A DNA stretch of 64,000 bases from Halococcoides cellulosivorans. Lineage in GTDB: Archaea; Halobacteriota; Halobacteria; Halobacteriales; Haloarculaceae. The stretch covers positions 682,001 through 746,000 of the forward strand of contig NZ_CP028858.1 of NCBI RefSeq assembly GCF_003058365.1, given 5' to 3'. Below are positions 1 through 8,124 of this stretch, in pieces (the stretch's first letter is position 1; each line of letters starts with the position of its first letter). The notes beneath the pieces were generated by a model. It saw only the letters and a list, made by a program, of their open reading frames with translations. It was not told the DNA's origin and did no database searches. Both the position numbers and the translations under genes were made by a program.

Positions 1-1
1 C

Positions 2-1501
2 ATCGACTTTGGCGTCGCCAACGAGACGTCCGCCAGCGCCGCGGGCGGGGCCGCCCCCGTCGCCACCGACGCCGCCTTCAACTCCAGTTCCGCCTCGATG
101 GTCACCACCATCCAGCAGATCACCTTCCCCTTCGGCGGGATGCTCGCCATCGCCATGATCGTCACCATGCTCATGCTCGGCGCGCTCTCCACGGCCGGCA
201 TGGGCGCTGCGGCGAATATGGCCGCCGGGCTGGCCAAGAAGGGCGCTCGTGGGGGCAAGCGGGTCGGCTCGAAGGCCACGAATCGCCTCGGTGGCTCCGA
301 TAGCGCGCTCATGGGCACGATGGGCGGGTTCGTCCCCGGCATTGGTGAGGGCGACGACGACAGCCAGTCGTTCTCCAGCAACACCGGCATGGACGACTCC
401 ATCGCAGACGCGCCAGAGCCGGTTGCCGCCGCTGGCGACACCGCCGGCCAGGAGTACGCCGACGTTCCCGACGACGGACAGACTAGCCAGATCGACTCGA
501 CCGGAACGTCCGACTCGACCGGCACGGCCGACGACGCGGCCGTCGTCGCTGGGACTGAGGCGACCCAGACTGGCGACAGCACCGACGAGCGTGCCAGCAC
601 TGGTGGGAGCCCAGGGAGTCCGCCACCTGACGACGGCGAGACTGGCGCGAGTGAGGGCACGAGCGACGACGGGCCTTCGACGCGCGACCTCGAACAGCGC
701 ATCGCAAAACTCGAATCCAAAATCGAGTCGCTGGCCGACGAGAGCACCGCCGCGGCGACCGCACCGGCTGGGCCCGACGAGACGAGCGAGGCCGACGCAG
801 AGAGTGATGACGGTGAGCCCGACCCGCTGGATGTCGATCCCGAAGAGGCCGACGCCGACGGCCTCGTCCAGTCGGACGAGTACTATCTCGATGCCGCCGA
901 TGGCGATCGCAAGAAAGCACGCGATCTGAAACGCAAGGATCTCGTCGTCCAGCGCCTGGCCGACGACGGCGATATTCCGATCTCGAAGGAAGTCGCCGAA
1001 GAGAGCATCAAAGACAAGTTTGGTGACTGGTACAACGACGGCATCGAGAAGATAGAAGACGGGACCGTCGGCGATGCACTCTCCGATTCGCGAGTCCTCT
1101 CGACGCTCAGCGTCCCGGCGAGCGAAGTCGCCGGCCCAGTGGCTCGCGTGGGTGGCGAGGCCGTCGGGCAAGTCCTGGGCATTCCTGGAGTCGGTGATGC
1201 CGCCGAGGCCGCGGGTCGTGTCGCGCCGTTCGGCGCAGCCGCGTTGAAGCAAGGTGGCTGGGGCATGGCGGTAGCGGTCGGGCGACGGGGAGCCGCGAAG
1301 GCCCACGACACCGTCGCGTCCGGGTTCGGGACGGCCGTCGAAGTGGGCGGCAACCGGGTCAGGGGTGTCAAACAGCGCCTCAGTCGCGGTGGGTCCGATC
1401 CCGATGGGTCGGATGGGCCAGATGAGTCTGAGGCCAATACCTCAGAGAATCGATTCGAAGGAACCGAAGATGATGAAGACGACTCAACGGGCAGTGAGTA
1501 A
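2..1501 (+). CDS. 5'-truncated membrane-anchored acidic protein, unknown function
   Basis: I do not recognise this protein. The frame is open from the first bases of the window, so the true start probably lies upstream, although an ATG is available at 98. One strongly hydrophobic segment (about nt 120-205, rich in Met, Leu, Ile and Gly) is followed by a basic patch, then a long Asp/Ser/Thr/Gly-rich low-complexity stretch with a short charged helical region (about nt 670-740). A charged helical section (about nt 880-1070) leads to an Ala/Gly/Val-rich segment (about nt 1110-1330), an Arg-rich stretch and an acidic tail. This suggests a membrane-anchored protein with a large hydrophilic tail. 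The stop lies 12 nt before the next gene, so the two are probably co-transcribed. The shorter gene at 2319 resembles its C-terminal part in layout. Confidence 0.6.
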   Translation: MDFGVANETSASAAGGAAPVATDAAFNSSSASMVTTIQQITFPFGGMLAIAMIVTMLMLGALSTAGMGAAANMAAGLAKKGARGGKRVGSKATNRLGGSDSALMGTMGGFVPGIGEGDDDSQSFSSNTGMDDSIADAPEPVAAAGDTAGQEYADVPDDGQTSQIDSTGTSDSTGTADDAAVVAGTEATQTGDSTDERASTGGSPGSPPPDDGETGASEGTSDDGPSTRDLEQRIAKLESKIESLADESTAAATAPAGPDETSEADAESDDGEPDPLDVDPEEADADGLVQSDEYYLDAADGDRKKARDLKRKDLVVQRLADDGDIPISKEVAEESIKDKFGDWYNDGIEKIEDGTVGDALSDSRVLSTLSVPASEVAGPVARVGGEAVGQVLGIPGVGDAAEAAGRVAPFGAAALKQGGWGMAVAVGRRGAAKAHDTVASGFGTAVEVGGNRVRGVKQRLSRGGSDPDGSDGPDESEANTSENRFEGTEDDEDDSTGSE

Positions 1502-1513
1502 TTAGTGTTAATT

Positions 1514-2290
1514 ATGGATGGCAGTGTAAATCTCAAAATCCTTGGGAAGGACGACAAGGCAATTGGCGTTGAAGTAATAGACGAACATGACATACGACAT
1601 ATTGTCAATGTGGAATGGAGCGGTGACATAGAAAAGCACAACCACGAAGAAGGGAGTTATCCGACAAAGCCCGCAGACCGATCCGAAGAAGAACAAGCCC
1701 TGATGGGGCAAGTTGAGGCGCTCGCGAAATACTACGCCCACCTGGAGTTCCCGGAGGAGGACATCCTCGATCCGATGTGGGACCCCCAGCACGTCGCTCG
1801 TGGCCTCGACGCACTGCTCGACTACCCGCTCGAGACGTTCAACGAGCAGTTCCGCGAGTACTACGAGGCGATTCGGGACCCACTGTCGCGGATCGACGCC
1901 CCTGCTGACGAGATCCTCGTGGATACGATCCGCGTCCGCAAGACGTTCACGCTGACCGAGGACGACCAGATCGGTGAGGTCGAACCGACGACGATCAACT
2001 ACATCCACGACGACCGCGGCGAGATCGCGGAAGGGCCCGGGATTCGCGAGTTCGAGGACCGCATCCTGTTGAGTCTCCCCCAGATGGACTTTGCCGACGA
2101 CTTCGCGTTCGAGTCGGAGTTCAACGAGGTCATCGTCGCGCATCTGATGGCCCAGATCCGGGATATCTACTGGAACATGGGGCTCGAACCACCCGAGGAG
2201 TACATGGTCGAAGGGGTCGGGAAGATGACGATCCACGGCGACGGCATCGACAAATCGCCCAGTGCGAGTGCCGACGAGGTCCTCGAGTAG
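1514..2290 (+). CDS. Unknown 258-aa protein, paralogue of the gene at 2768
   Basis: Soluble acidic protein of unknown family with no signal peptide or membrane segment. From about residue 55 on it aligns clearly with the protein at 2768-3529: shared motifs include ALMGQVEA, MWDP, REYYEA, LMAQIRDIY and KIHGDGID-like endings. The ATG at 1514 is preferred to the GTG at 1505 because it matches the start of the paralogue. The first 45 codons or so are visibly AT-richer than the rest and are the part that differs most between the two copies. It directly follows the membrane-protein gene, which suggests a partner role. Function cannot be assigned from sequence. Confidence 0.75.
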   Translation: MDGSVNLKILGKDDKAIGVEVIDEHDIRHIVNVEWSGDIEKHNHEEGSYPTKPADRSEEEQALMGQVEALAKYYAHLEFPEEDILDPMWDPQHVARGLDALLDYPLETFNEQFREYYEAIRDPLSRIDAPADEILVDTIRVRKTFTLTEDDQIGEVEPTTINYIHDDRGEIAEGPGIREFEDRILLSLPQMDFADDFAFESEFNEVIVAHLMAQIRDIYWNMGLEPPEEYMVEGVGKMTIHGDGIDKSPSASADEVLE

Positions 2291-2318
2291 TCGCGATCGA
2301 CGCGGATTTTCGATTGGC

Positions 2319-2771
2319 GTGAGTCAGGCCATCGGCGGCAGACTCGCCGGAGCATCCGCAGTGTGGTCCGGGCCGAAGATTGGCGAGGCGGTGCTGAACT
2401 CGGAGGTCGCGACCGAAGTCGCCACCTCAGAGGCCGCCCAGACGGCTGTCGAACACGCCCCAGAGGCGATGGATGCGGCGGCGAACGATCCGGTGACAGC
2501 GGTGGCGAGCACGGGGGCCTTGCTGTCGTTCGCGGCAGTCTCGTCGTTCGCGGCCAATCGGACGATCGGTAACGTGCCGAACGCGGCGCGGAACTCCTAC
2601 AACCGAGTGGCCGATATGAAGACGCGGGCGACCGAGACGATCACCGATACGCTCGGCCGCGGGAGTGACGAGAAACAGCGCACGGACGACTCGGATGTGG
2701 CGGATGACTCCGGTGATGGCCTCATCTTCACTGACAACGACGATGATGACGGTGACGATTCCAAACCATGA
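2319..2771 (+). CDS. Short Ala-rich protein resembling the C-terminal part of the 2-1501 product
   Basis: About 150 residues from a GTG at 2319, 28 nt after the previous stop; a GTG at 2262 would overlap that gene. The Ala/Val-rich first two thirds, an Arg/Lys stretch with an NRV-x2-[MV]K-x-R pattern and a very acidic end mirror the C-terminal third of the 2-1501 product. The N-terminal hydrophobic anchor and the long low-complexity body are absent. The stop overlaps the next ATG (ATGA at 2768-2771), so translation is probably coupled. It may be a truncated duplicate or an orphan C-terminal cassette. Confidence 0.55.
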   Translation: MSQAIGGRLAGASAVWSGPKIGEAVLNSEVATEVATSEAAQTAVEHAPEAMDAAANDPVTAVASTGALLSFAAVSSFAANRTIGNVPNAARNSYNRVADMKTRATETITDTLGRGSDEKQRTDDSDVADDSGDGLIFTDNDDDDGDDSKP

Positions 2772-3529
2772 ATGCAGAATTCAAGGGAGAAAAAAAGGGA
2801 CGAATTGGTATTTTAGTAACCGATAAGAAAGGGTACGAGCACCAAATAGAATTGTCAAAGTCAGGGGAAGTAGAGTACCACGGAACCGACGACTATCCCC
2901 ACCACCCCGAAGACCGAACGCAGGAAGAACACGCGCTGATGGGCCAGGTCGAGGCCGTCGCCAAGTTCTACGCCCACAACCAGTTCCCGGAGGCAGACAT
3001 CCTCCATCCGATGTGGGACCCCGACCACGTCGACCGTGGCCTGGACGCCATCCTCAACTACCCGATGGACGAGTTTCTCCCCGCGTTCAGGGAGTATTAC
3101 GAGGCGTTGCGAGAGCCATTCTCGGTGATCGACGTCGACCGCGAGAACATCGACGAGTCGACGATCCTCGTTCACAAGACGTTCACGATCACCGACGACA
3201 ACCGCGTCGACGAGATCGAACCGCTCTGGATCAGCTATCGGGAGCCTGACGGCACCGAGAAGACGATCGGTGACCGGCCGACCGACTTCGAGGATCGCAT
3301 CCACCTGTTCATGCCGCCGCTTGCGTTCGACGAACAATTCGATTACGAGGCCGAGTTTACCGACGTTATCGTCACCAATCTGATGGCCCAGATTCGAGAT
3401 ATCTATCTCAACATGGGGCTGAAACCGCCAGAGGCCTACGACGTTGTGGGGAACGGCAAGCTGAAAATCCATGGTGACGGCATCGACACCCGACCGAGCG
3501 CGAGTGTCGACGACGTTGTCGATCGGTGA
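2768..3529 (+). CDS. Unknown 253-aa protein, paralogue of the gene at 1514
   Basis: Second copy of the family seen at 1514-2290. About 200 C-terminal residues are well conserved between the two (MWDP, REYYEALR, LMAQIRDIYLNMGL, HGDGID), while the first 50 residues are diverged and encoded by noticeably AT-richer DNA with lysine runs. The start codon overlaps the stop of the preceding gene, which implies translational coupling. It is the last gene of the module; the next supported gene starts beyond a 220-nt gap. Soluble, acidic, no recognised domain. Confidence 0.75.
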   Translation: MNAEFKGEKKGRIGILVTDKKGYEHQIELSKSGEVEYHGTDDYPHHPEDRTQEEHALMGQVEAVAKFYAHNQFPEADILHPMWDPDHVDRGLDAILNYPMDEFLPAFREYYEALREPFSVIDVDRENIDESTILVHKTFTITDDNRVDEIEPLWISYREPDGTEKTIGDRPTDFEDRIHLFMPPLAFDEQFDYEAEFTDVIVTNLMAQIRDIYLNMGLKPPEAYDVVGNGKLKIHGDGIDTRPSASVDDVVDR

Positions 3530-3718
3530 GCGGACAATCGGGCAGTCTCCGATGCCGGCCTCGACAGTTCCATGGCCGACGTGTCGGACAATCTTTCATC
3601 GGTGACGACTCTTGTCAGGGGAATTCAGAGGGACAGACCGGCCCGACTGCCGTCGCCGGTGCCGTCTGCATGCGCCCTGGTTATCCCCGGCTGCACGGCC
3701 ATGTGTTATAATTATGAG

Positions 3719-3731
3719 TAATTATATCCCG
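3719..3731 (+). promoter_or_regulatory. TATA-like box before a 36-aa ORF
   Basis: An AT-rich stretch containing TTATA-like sequence sits about 27-30 nt before the ATG at 3754. This is the spacing expected for a haloarchaeal leaderless transcript. Confidence 0.4.
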
Positions 3732-3753
3732 CTCTGGCTCTTATCTGGGGTCG

Positions 3754-3864
3754 ATGACCCCCGACCGCCCGCCGTTCGGCATCGACCACCTCACCGTCGT
3801 CCCCGACAACGCCGACGAGTCCCGGTCCGACCGCCGGGAGCGCGGATCGACTGACGCCGATTAG
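3754..3864 (+). CDS. Possible 36-aa small protein
   Basis: A short frame begins with ATG at 3754 and ends with TAG at 3862-3864, giving a hydrophilic peptide that starts MTPDRPPFGIDHLTVVP and ends in an acidic/arginine-rich tail. The only support is the well-placed AT-rich box upstream and haloarchaeal codon use. It lies alone between the unknown module and the phosphodiesterase-like gene. It could be a genuine small protein, a remnant of a larger gene, or non-coding. Confidence 0.3.
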   Translation: MTPDRPPFGIDHLTVVPDNADESRSDRRERGSTDAD

Positions 3865-3916
3865 TGACTGACGTCACGAAAAGAACTTTGATGTGGGCTT
3901 CTCCGGTAGACCCCGT

Positions 3917-5257
3917 ATGGGACTCATCGATCGGTTGCGGTCGAGCGACGGACCACGGGTCGCCTTCTTCGGCATCGACGGGGTGCCCTACAGTCTGATC
4001 GAGGACAACCCGGACGTCTTCGAGAACCTCACGGCGATCGCAGAGGAGGGATCGGGCGGCGCTATCGACAGCATCGTGCCGCCCGAGTCGAGTGCGTGCT
4101 GGCCGGCCCTCACGACGGGCCTGAACCCCGGCGAGACGGGGGTCTACGGCTTTCAGGACCGCGAAGTCGATTCGTACGACACCTACGTGCCGATGGGGCG
4201 GGACGTCCAGGCCACCCGGCTGTGGGATCGCGTCGAGGACGCTGATCGTTCCGCGACGGTGATGAACGTGCCCGTGACCTTCCCGCCACAGCGTGACGTC
4301 CAGCGGATGGTCTCGGGCTTTCTCTCGCCGGGCATCGAGGAGGCGGCCTATCCGGACGAGTTGCGCGATACCCTCCTGGGGATGGACTACGAGATCGACG
4401 TCAACGCCAAACTCGGTCACCAGGCCGACAAGACCGAGTTCATCAAGGACGCCCACGCGACGCTCGACGGGCGCTACGAGGCCTTCGAACACTACATCGA
4501 GGCCGACGACTGGGATCTGTTCTTCGGCGTGTTCATGACGACCGATCGGGTGAACCACTTCCTGTTCGAGGACTACGAACACGACGGCGAGTACCGCGAG
4601 GAGTTCCTCGACTTCTATCGGCAAGTCGACGAGTACATCGGATCGCTCGTGGATCTCCTGCCCGACGACGTCACGACGGTCGTCGCGAGCGACCACGGGT
4701 TCACCACGCTGCACCACGAAGTGCATCTCAACGAGTGGCTCCGCCGGGAGGGGTGGCTGTCCTATCAGGACGACCACGAGGCACTCACCGACATCGCGGA
4801 CGACACGACGGCGTACTCGCTGATTCCCGGGCGGTTCTATCTCAATCTCGACGGCCGTGAACCGCGTGGGTCCGTTCCCGACGAGGAGTACGACGACGTG
4901 CGAGACGACCTGAAAGACGCCCTCGCTGACCTCGAAGGCCCCGACGGCACACCGGTCGCTGACGAGATCTACACCAAAGAGGAGGTTTACCGCGGCGACC
5001 ACAGCGACATCGCACCGGACCTCGTCGTCGTTCCCAACCACGGGTTCGATCTCAAGGCTGGGTTCAAAGGCGCCGATCAGGTGTTCGATACCGGGCCACG
5101 CAACGGGATGCACAGCTTCGACAACGCGACCCTCGTGACCGATGACCCCGACGCTCGGATCGCTGAGACCGATCTGTACGACATCGCGCCGACGCTGCTC
5201 TCGATGATGGACATCGAGTACGAGCGCGCGTCGATGGACGGATCGAGTCTGGTCTAG
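3917..5257 (+). CDS. Alkaline-phosphatase superfamily phosphodiesterase/nucleotide pyrophosphatase-like protein
   Basis: 446 residues from the ATG at 3917; a GTG at 3893 would add eight unsupported residues. The hallmarks of the alkaline phosphatase/type I phosphodiesterase fold are visible: a metal-site Asp in FFGIDG (D21), the nucleophile region CWPALTTGLNPG near residues 61-72, TTDRVNHF, the second metal pair in ASDHGF, and a C-terminal GMHS histidine. Members hydrolyse phosphoesters or transfer phosphate groups using two metal ions; the substrate cannot be read from sequence. No signal peptide is seen, so it is probably cytoplasmic. It appears monocistronic. Confidence 0.85.
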   Translation: MGLIDRLRSSDGPRVAFFGIDGVPYSLIEDNPDVFENLTAIAEEGSGGAIDSIVPPESSACWPALTTGLNPGETGVYGFQDREVDSYDTYVPMGRDVQATRLWDRVEDADRSATVMNVPVTFPPQRDVQRMVSGFLSPGIEEAAYPDELRDTLLGMDYEIDVNAKLGHQADKTEFIKDAHATLDGRYEAFEHYIEADDWDLFFGVFMTTDRVNHFLFEDYEHDGEYREEFLDFYRQVDEYIGSLVDLLPDDVTTVVASDHGFTTLHHEVHLNEWLRREGWLSYQDDHEALTDIADDTTAYSLIPGRFYLNLDGREPRGSVPDEEYDDVRDDLKDALADLEGPDGTPVADEIYTKEEVYRGDHSDIAPDLVVVPNHGFDLKAGFKGADQVFDTGPRNGMHSFDNATLVTDDPDARIAETDLYDIAPTLLSMMDIEYERASMDGSSLV

Positions 5258-5313
5258 GCTGCCCTGCCAACGAGCCGCAAGGCCGATATGCGATGAGGGC
5301 GTAGCCTCTGGCG

Positions 5314-5619
5314 ATGGCCGAAGTCGTCTTGGAGCTAGAGGCCGATCTTCTCGACGAACTCCAGTCAGCGGCTCTGGATCGAGGGTTCGATGGTCGGGGC
5401 GCGTACATTCGCTGGGTGCTCGAACACCACGCCGCGCTCGACCCGCCCGCTGGCGACCCGGCGGCGGATCTCGGACAGTCCTCGGAGCCGAGTCTCGACC
5501 CCGAGGCCGACGAATCGAACGTCGTGGTTCCCGAGGACACGACCGGTGCGGACGACGACGACGTCGCTCGCGCACTCGAAGAGATCGAAGACGAACTCGA
5601 CGAGGACGACGAGGAGTGA
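5314..5619 (+). CDS. Small ribbon-helix-helix-like protein with acidic tail
   Basis: 101 residues. The first 45 residues (VVLELEADLLDELQ, then GRGAYIRWVLEHH) have the strand-helix-helix pattern of a ribbon-helix-helix DNA-binding fold. The remaining half is an Asp/Glu-rich disordered tail ending in a charged helix. It could be a small transcription regulator or an antitoxin-like protein without a visible toxin partner. Same strand as the following small genes, about 50 nt apart. Confidence 0.6.
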   Translation: MAEVVLELEADLLDELQSAALDRGFDGRGAYIRWVLEHHAALDPPAGDPAADLGQSSEPSLDPEADESNVVVPEDTTGADDDDVARALEEIEDELDEDDEE

Positions 5620-5670
5620 CCGTCGTCGACACGCGCGCGAATTAAGTGCCCATAGTGGCTAGGCTCGCCA

Positions 5671-6342
5671 ATGACCGACGACGATGACTACGAGGACTAC
5701 CGAAATTCGCTCGACGAGATCATCGACGGCGGCGGCTGTATGGAGGCTCTGGAGGCGACCGGCGAGATGCGATCCGAGCCGACTCGCAAGGACCTCCTGG
5801 GTGGGCCGACCGACGGTGTCGCGACCACGGACCCCGCCGACGACGCGCTCGCGGAGGTCGACGCCGACGAGGCGACCCGAACGTTGCGCGCTCGCTATGA
5901 CTCCCTCGACGCGCTCCGCGAGACGCTCCGGGCGACCGTCTCGAACGACGTGCTCGACGCGCTGAAGGTCGGGGGACGGGTCGCTGATCTCGCCCTCGAC
6001 CCGCCGGTCTGCCTGAAGACGTTCAACGCCGAGGCGCCGGTCGGAGCGATGACGCTCGTCCCTCACGTGACCGACGAGGGCGCGATCGATCGGCTGATGA
6101 CGCGCGTCAGCGACGACGTCGTCGTCCACGCGGTGCCCGAGACCGGCTACAGCTACGCGGTCGTCGGTGGGCTCGACGGCCAGGTGATCGACGCCGACGG
6201 CGTCCGAGAGCTGAGCGGCGAGCCCCTCGACGAACGGGTCACCGGCGTCGACTGCGACGAGGAGGTCGCGCTCACCACGCGATACGTCCAGCGCGAGACT
6301 GCCGACGGTGTCGTCGTCGAGACGACCTGCGAAGCTGTCTAG
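5671..6342 (+). CDS. Conserved-looking hypothetical protein, 223 aa
   Basis: Soluble acidic protein; I do not recognise a domain. It contains a possible helical segment (about residues 65-105) and a beta-rich C-terminal half with a cysteine in VDCDEE and one near the end. An AATTAAG box at 5640-5646 sits 25-31 nt before the ATG, supporting this start and a leaderless transcript. It lies in a run of small same-strand genes with separate TATA-like elements, so each may have its own promoter. Confidence 0.6.
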   Translation: MTDDDDYEDYRNSLDEIIDGGGCMEALEATGEMRSEPTRKDLLGGPTDGVATTDPADDALAEVDADEATRTLRARYDSLDALRETLRATVSNDVLDALKVGGRVADLALDPPVCLKTFNAEAPVGAMTLVPHVTDEGAIDRLMTRVSDDVVVHAVPETGYSYAVVGGLDGQVIDADGVRELSGEPLDERVTGVDCDEEVALTTRYVQRETADGVVVETTCEAV

Positions 6343-6381
6343 GTCGGCACGTTTTAGGGCCCGGCCCTGTTCGGCCGAGAC

Positions 6382-6753
6382 ATGGCCGAGGACAACGCAG
6401 ACGACCCCGCAGAGAGCGAAACCGAGACCGACGACGACGAGCAGTCCTTTCGCGAGCGCGTCGAGGAGATTCGCCAGGAGCGCGCCGAAGAGGGCGACGG
6501 CGAGGGCCCGCCCGGCATGGCCGACGCCCCCGGCGGCATGGGCGGTGGGCCCGGCATGGGTGGCGGCGGTGGCAACCCGTTCGCGCAGATGATGAGCGGG
6601 ATGATGGGTGGCGGTCCTGGCGGCCCCGGCGGCCGACCCGGCGAAGAGAACGAGGGCTCCGAGGGCGTCGAACGCGAACTTCGCAAACTCCGTGACGAGG
6701 TCCACGACCTGCGCCGGTCTGTCGACCGGATCGCTGACGCACTCGACGACTGA
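6382..6753 (+). CDS. Gly/Met-rich hypothetical protein with terminal coiled coil
   Basis: 123 residues in three parts: an acidic N-terminal helix (residues 1-40), a Gly/Pro/Met-rich low-complexity centre (about 43-85) and a C-terminal coiled coil (VERELRKLRDEVHDLRRSV, about 93-118). A TTTTAG box at 6351-6356 lies about 27 nt before the ATG. The architecture suggests an oligomerising scaffold or chaperone-like protein, but no family is recognised. Confidence 0.65.
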   Translation: MAEDNADDPAESETETDDDEQSFRERVEEIRQERAEEGDGEGPPGMADAPGGMGGGPGMGGGGGNPFAQMMSGMMGGGPGGPGGRPGEENEGSEGVERELRKLRDEVHDLRRSVDRIADALDD

Positions 6754-6905
6754 CCCGGGTCGCTGGTGGGCCGGTTCCACGAACATTTTTTCGGGGCCGA
6801 CGACGCGGCCAGCGACGCGACTCGTGGTCACTCGACGCACGCGTCACGACGGTCAGTGAGCGTCGTGACTGCTCGCCGGCGGGGGAAGCCGTCGGTCGGG
6901 CCGGG

Positions 6906-7250
6906 CTACTCCTCGTAGGCCAGATTCATCAGCCACTGCGTGAACCGGTCGGTCCGCTCGTCGATGTTCTCCTCACCGACGAACGGCGAGAGCATGTCGC
7001 CGGCCATCAACAGCGAGAAGTCCAGATCGGCGGCCGTCGGCGCCAACAGGTACGTGTTGTGGCCGTCGTACACCGTCTCCTCGCGGTCGATGAGGTCCCG
7101 GTCGACGAGTGTCTGGGCGATCCGACTGCCGGTCCGCGAACTCACGTCCAGTTCCTTCCAGAACTCGCTTTGGTGGATACCGCCGCTCTCGCGGACGAGT
7201 TCGAGCCCACGGCGTTCGTCCTCCGAGAGGTCCTCGGGCGTCGCGCTCAT
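6906..7250 (-). CDS. Winged-helix transcriptional regulator
   Basis: 114 residues. Residues 8-65 have a winged helix-turn-helix pattern (ERRGLELVRESGGIHQSEFW, DVSSRTGSRIAQTLVDRDLI, REETVYDGHNTYLL) of the small haloarchaeal MarR/Lrp-like type. A C-terminal helical segment may mediate dimerisation or sensing. A CTTTAAC box at 7275-7281 lies 25-31 nt upstream on this strand. The NRDE gene follows on the same strand with its own start further right. The regulated target is unknown. Confidence 0.75.
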   Translation of the reverse strand: MSATPEDLSEDERRGLELVRESGGIHQSEFWKELDVSSRTGSRIAQTLVDRDLIDREETVYDGHNTYLLAPTAADLDFSLLMAGDMLSPFVGEENIDERTDRFTQWLMNLAYEE

Positions 7251-7274
7251 GGCTGGCGGTGGGACACCGGCGCG

Positions 7275-7281
7275 GTTAAAG
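7275..7281 (-). promoter_or_regulatory. TATA-like box for the winged-helix regulator
   Basis: CTTTAAC read on the minus strand, centred about 28 nt before the ATG at 7250. This fits a leaderless haloarchaeal promoter. Confidence 0.45.
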
Positions 7282-8019
7282 GTGACCCTCGGGCGCCGCG
7301 ATGTCGCGAAATTGCGTCCGGCAGGGTGGGCCGTCGGCGTACCGAAACGTGGCGTCGGACCCCAGTGCGATCAGCGACGAGGACCGCGTTCCGAACCCGT
7401 CGCCGTGGACACACGCCCCGACGTGGTGGTCTGCGAGCCACTCGCTCGCCCGATCCAGCCACTCGCTGGCGCGCTCGGTGGGCCGGGCGGTCAACGCGTC
7501 CCGAAGCGTCTCTGCGACGCGCATCTGTCGTCGACTCGCCGCCGGCCGATCTCGTGAGGCGGCATAGGTGCCGTCCGCGCCGACGTTGACGACGACGTGG
7601 ACGCCGCGCGCGAGCGACCGGACCCGGAGACGGCCGGTCCACTCGATCAGGACGGCTCGCTGCCGGTCGGCCATCAGCATGCTGAACGGGGCGAACGCGC
7701 GGCGATCGAGGTCGCGCTCGACGGTCCGCAGCGCCGCGGCGAGCGTCGGTTGGGCGAGGGCATCCGCGACGAGGCGGCCACGCGAGCGGTCGCCCGCAGG
7801 CCCATCGGTCCACCGGTTCGCGAGAGCGACGACCAGCCCCGCCGCGGAGGACCCGATCCAGGTGCCGCCCGCCTCGCGGTCGCGCGGGGCCACGACGACG
7901 GGATCGGACCCGCGCGCTCGCGGCGGCTCTGCGGGGCGGTCGAGCGCCTCGTCGCGGTTCGCGGCGACCGCGACCGCCGCGTCCGCCAGCACCCGGTGGG
8001 CGCAGACGATCGTACACAC
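7276..8019 (-). CDS. NRDE (TANGO2-like) family protein
   Basis: 247 residues beginning MCTI, with the family signature NRDE at residues 21-24 and a GGTW motif near residue 51. The Cys at position 2 fits the Ntn-hydrolase-like character proposed for this family. Human TANGO2 and bacterial relatives have been linked to heme or lipid handling, but the reaction is not firmly established. The protein is soluble and Arg-rich. It is divergent from the histidine kinase gene at 8125 with about 100 nt between them. Confidence 0.85.
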   Translation of the reverse strand: MCTIVCAHRVLADAAVAVAANRDEALDRPAEPPRARGSDPVVVAPRDREAGGTWIGSSAAGLVVALANRWTDGPAGDRSRGRLVADALAQPTLAAALRTVERDLDRRAFAPFSMLMADRQRAVLIEWTGRLRVRSLARGVHVVVNVGADGTYAASRDRPAASRRQMRVAETLRDALTARPTERASEWLDRASEWLADHHVGACVHGDGFGTRSSSLIALGSDATFRYADGPPCRTQFRDIAAPEGHL

Positions 8020-8095
8020 GTCCGGACGTGCGCGCGCCGGTGAGAAAAAACTCGCCCCGGTGATCGATCCCGCCGAGGATTCGTTGTCCCCAACG

Positions 8096-8106
8096 AATAT
8101 TTTACT
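8096..8106 (+). promoter_or_regulatory. TATA-like box for the histidine kinase gene
   Basis: An AT-rich AATATTTTACT element ends about 20 nt before the GTG start at 8125 and is centred near -25. This supports both the GTG start and a leaderless mRNA. Confidence 0.45.
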
Positions 8107-8124
8107 GCGTCTCCTGGTGGAACT

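Noticed and set aside
3791-5632. A 613-aa minus-strand Arg-rich reading frame
   Set aside because: It is the antisense shadow of the phosphodiesterase-like gene, with implausible Arg/Pro-rich composition.
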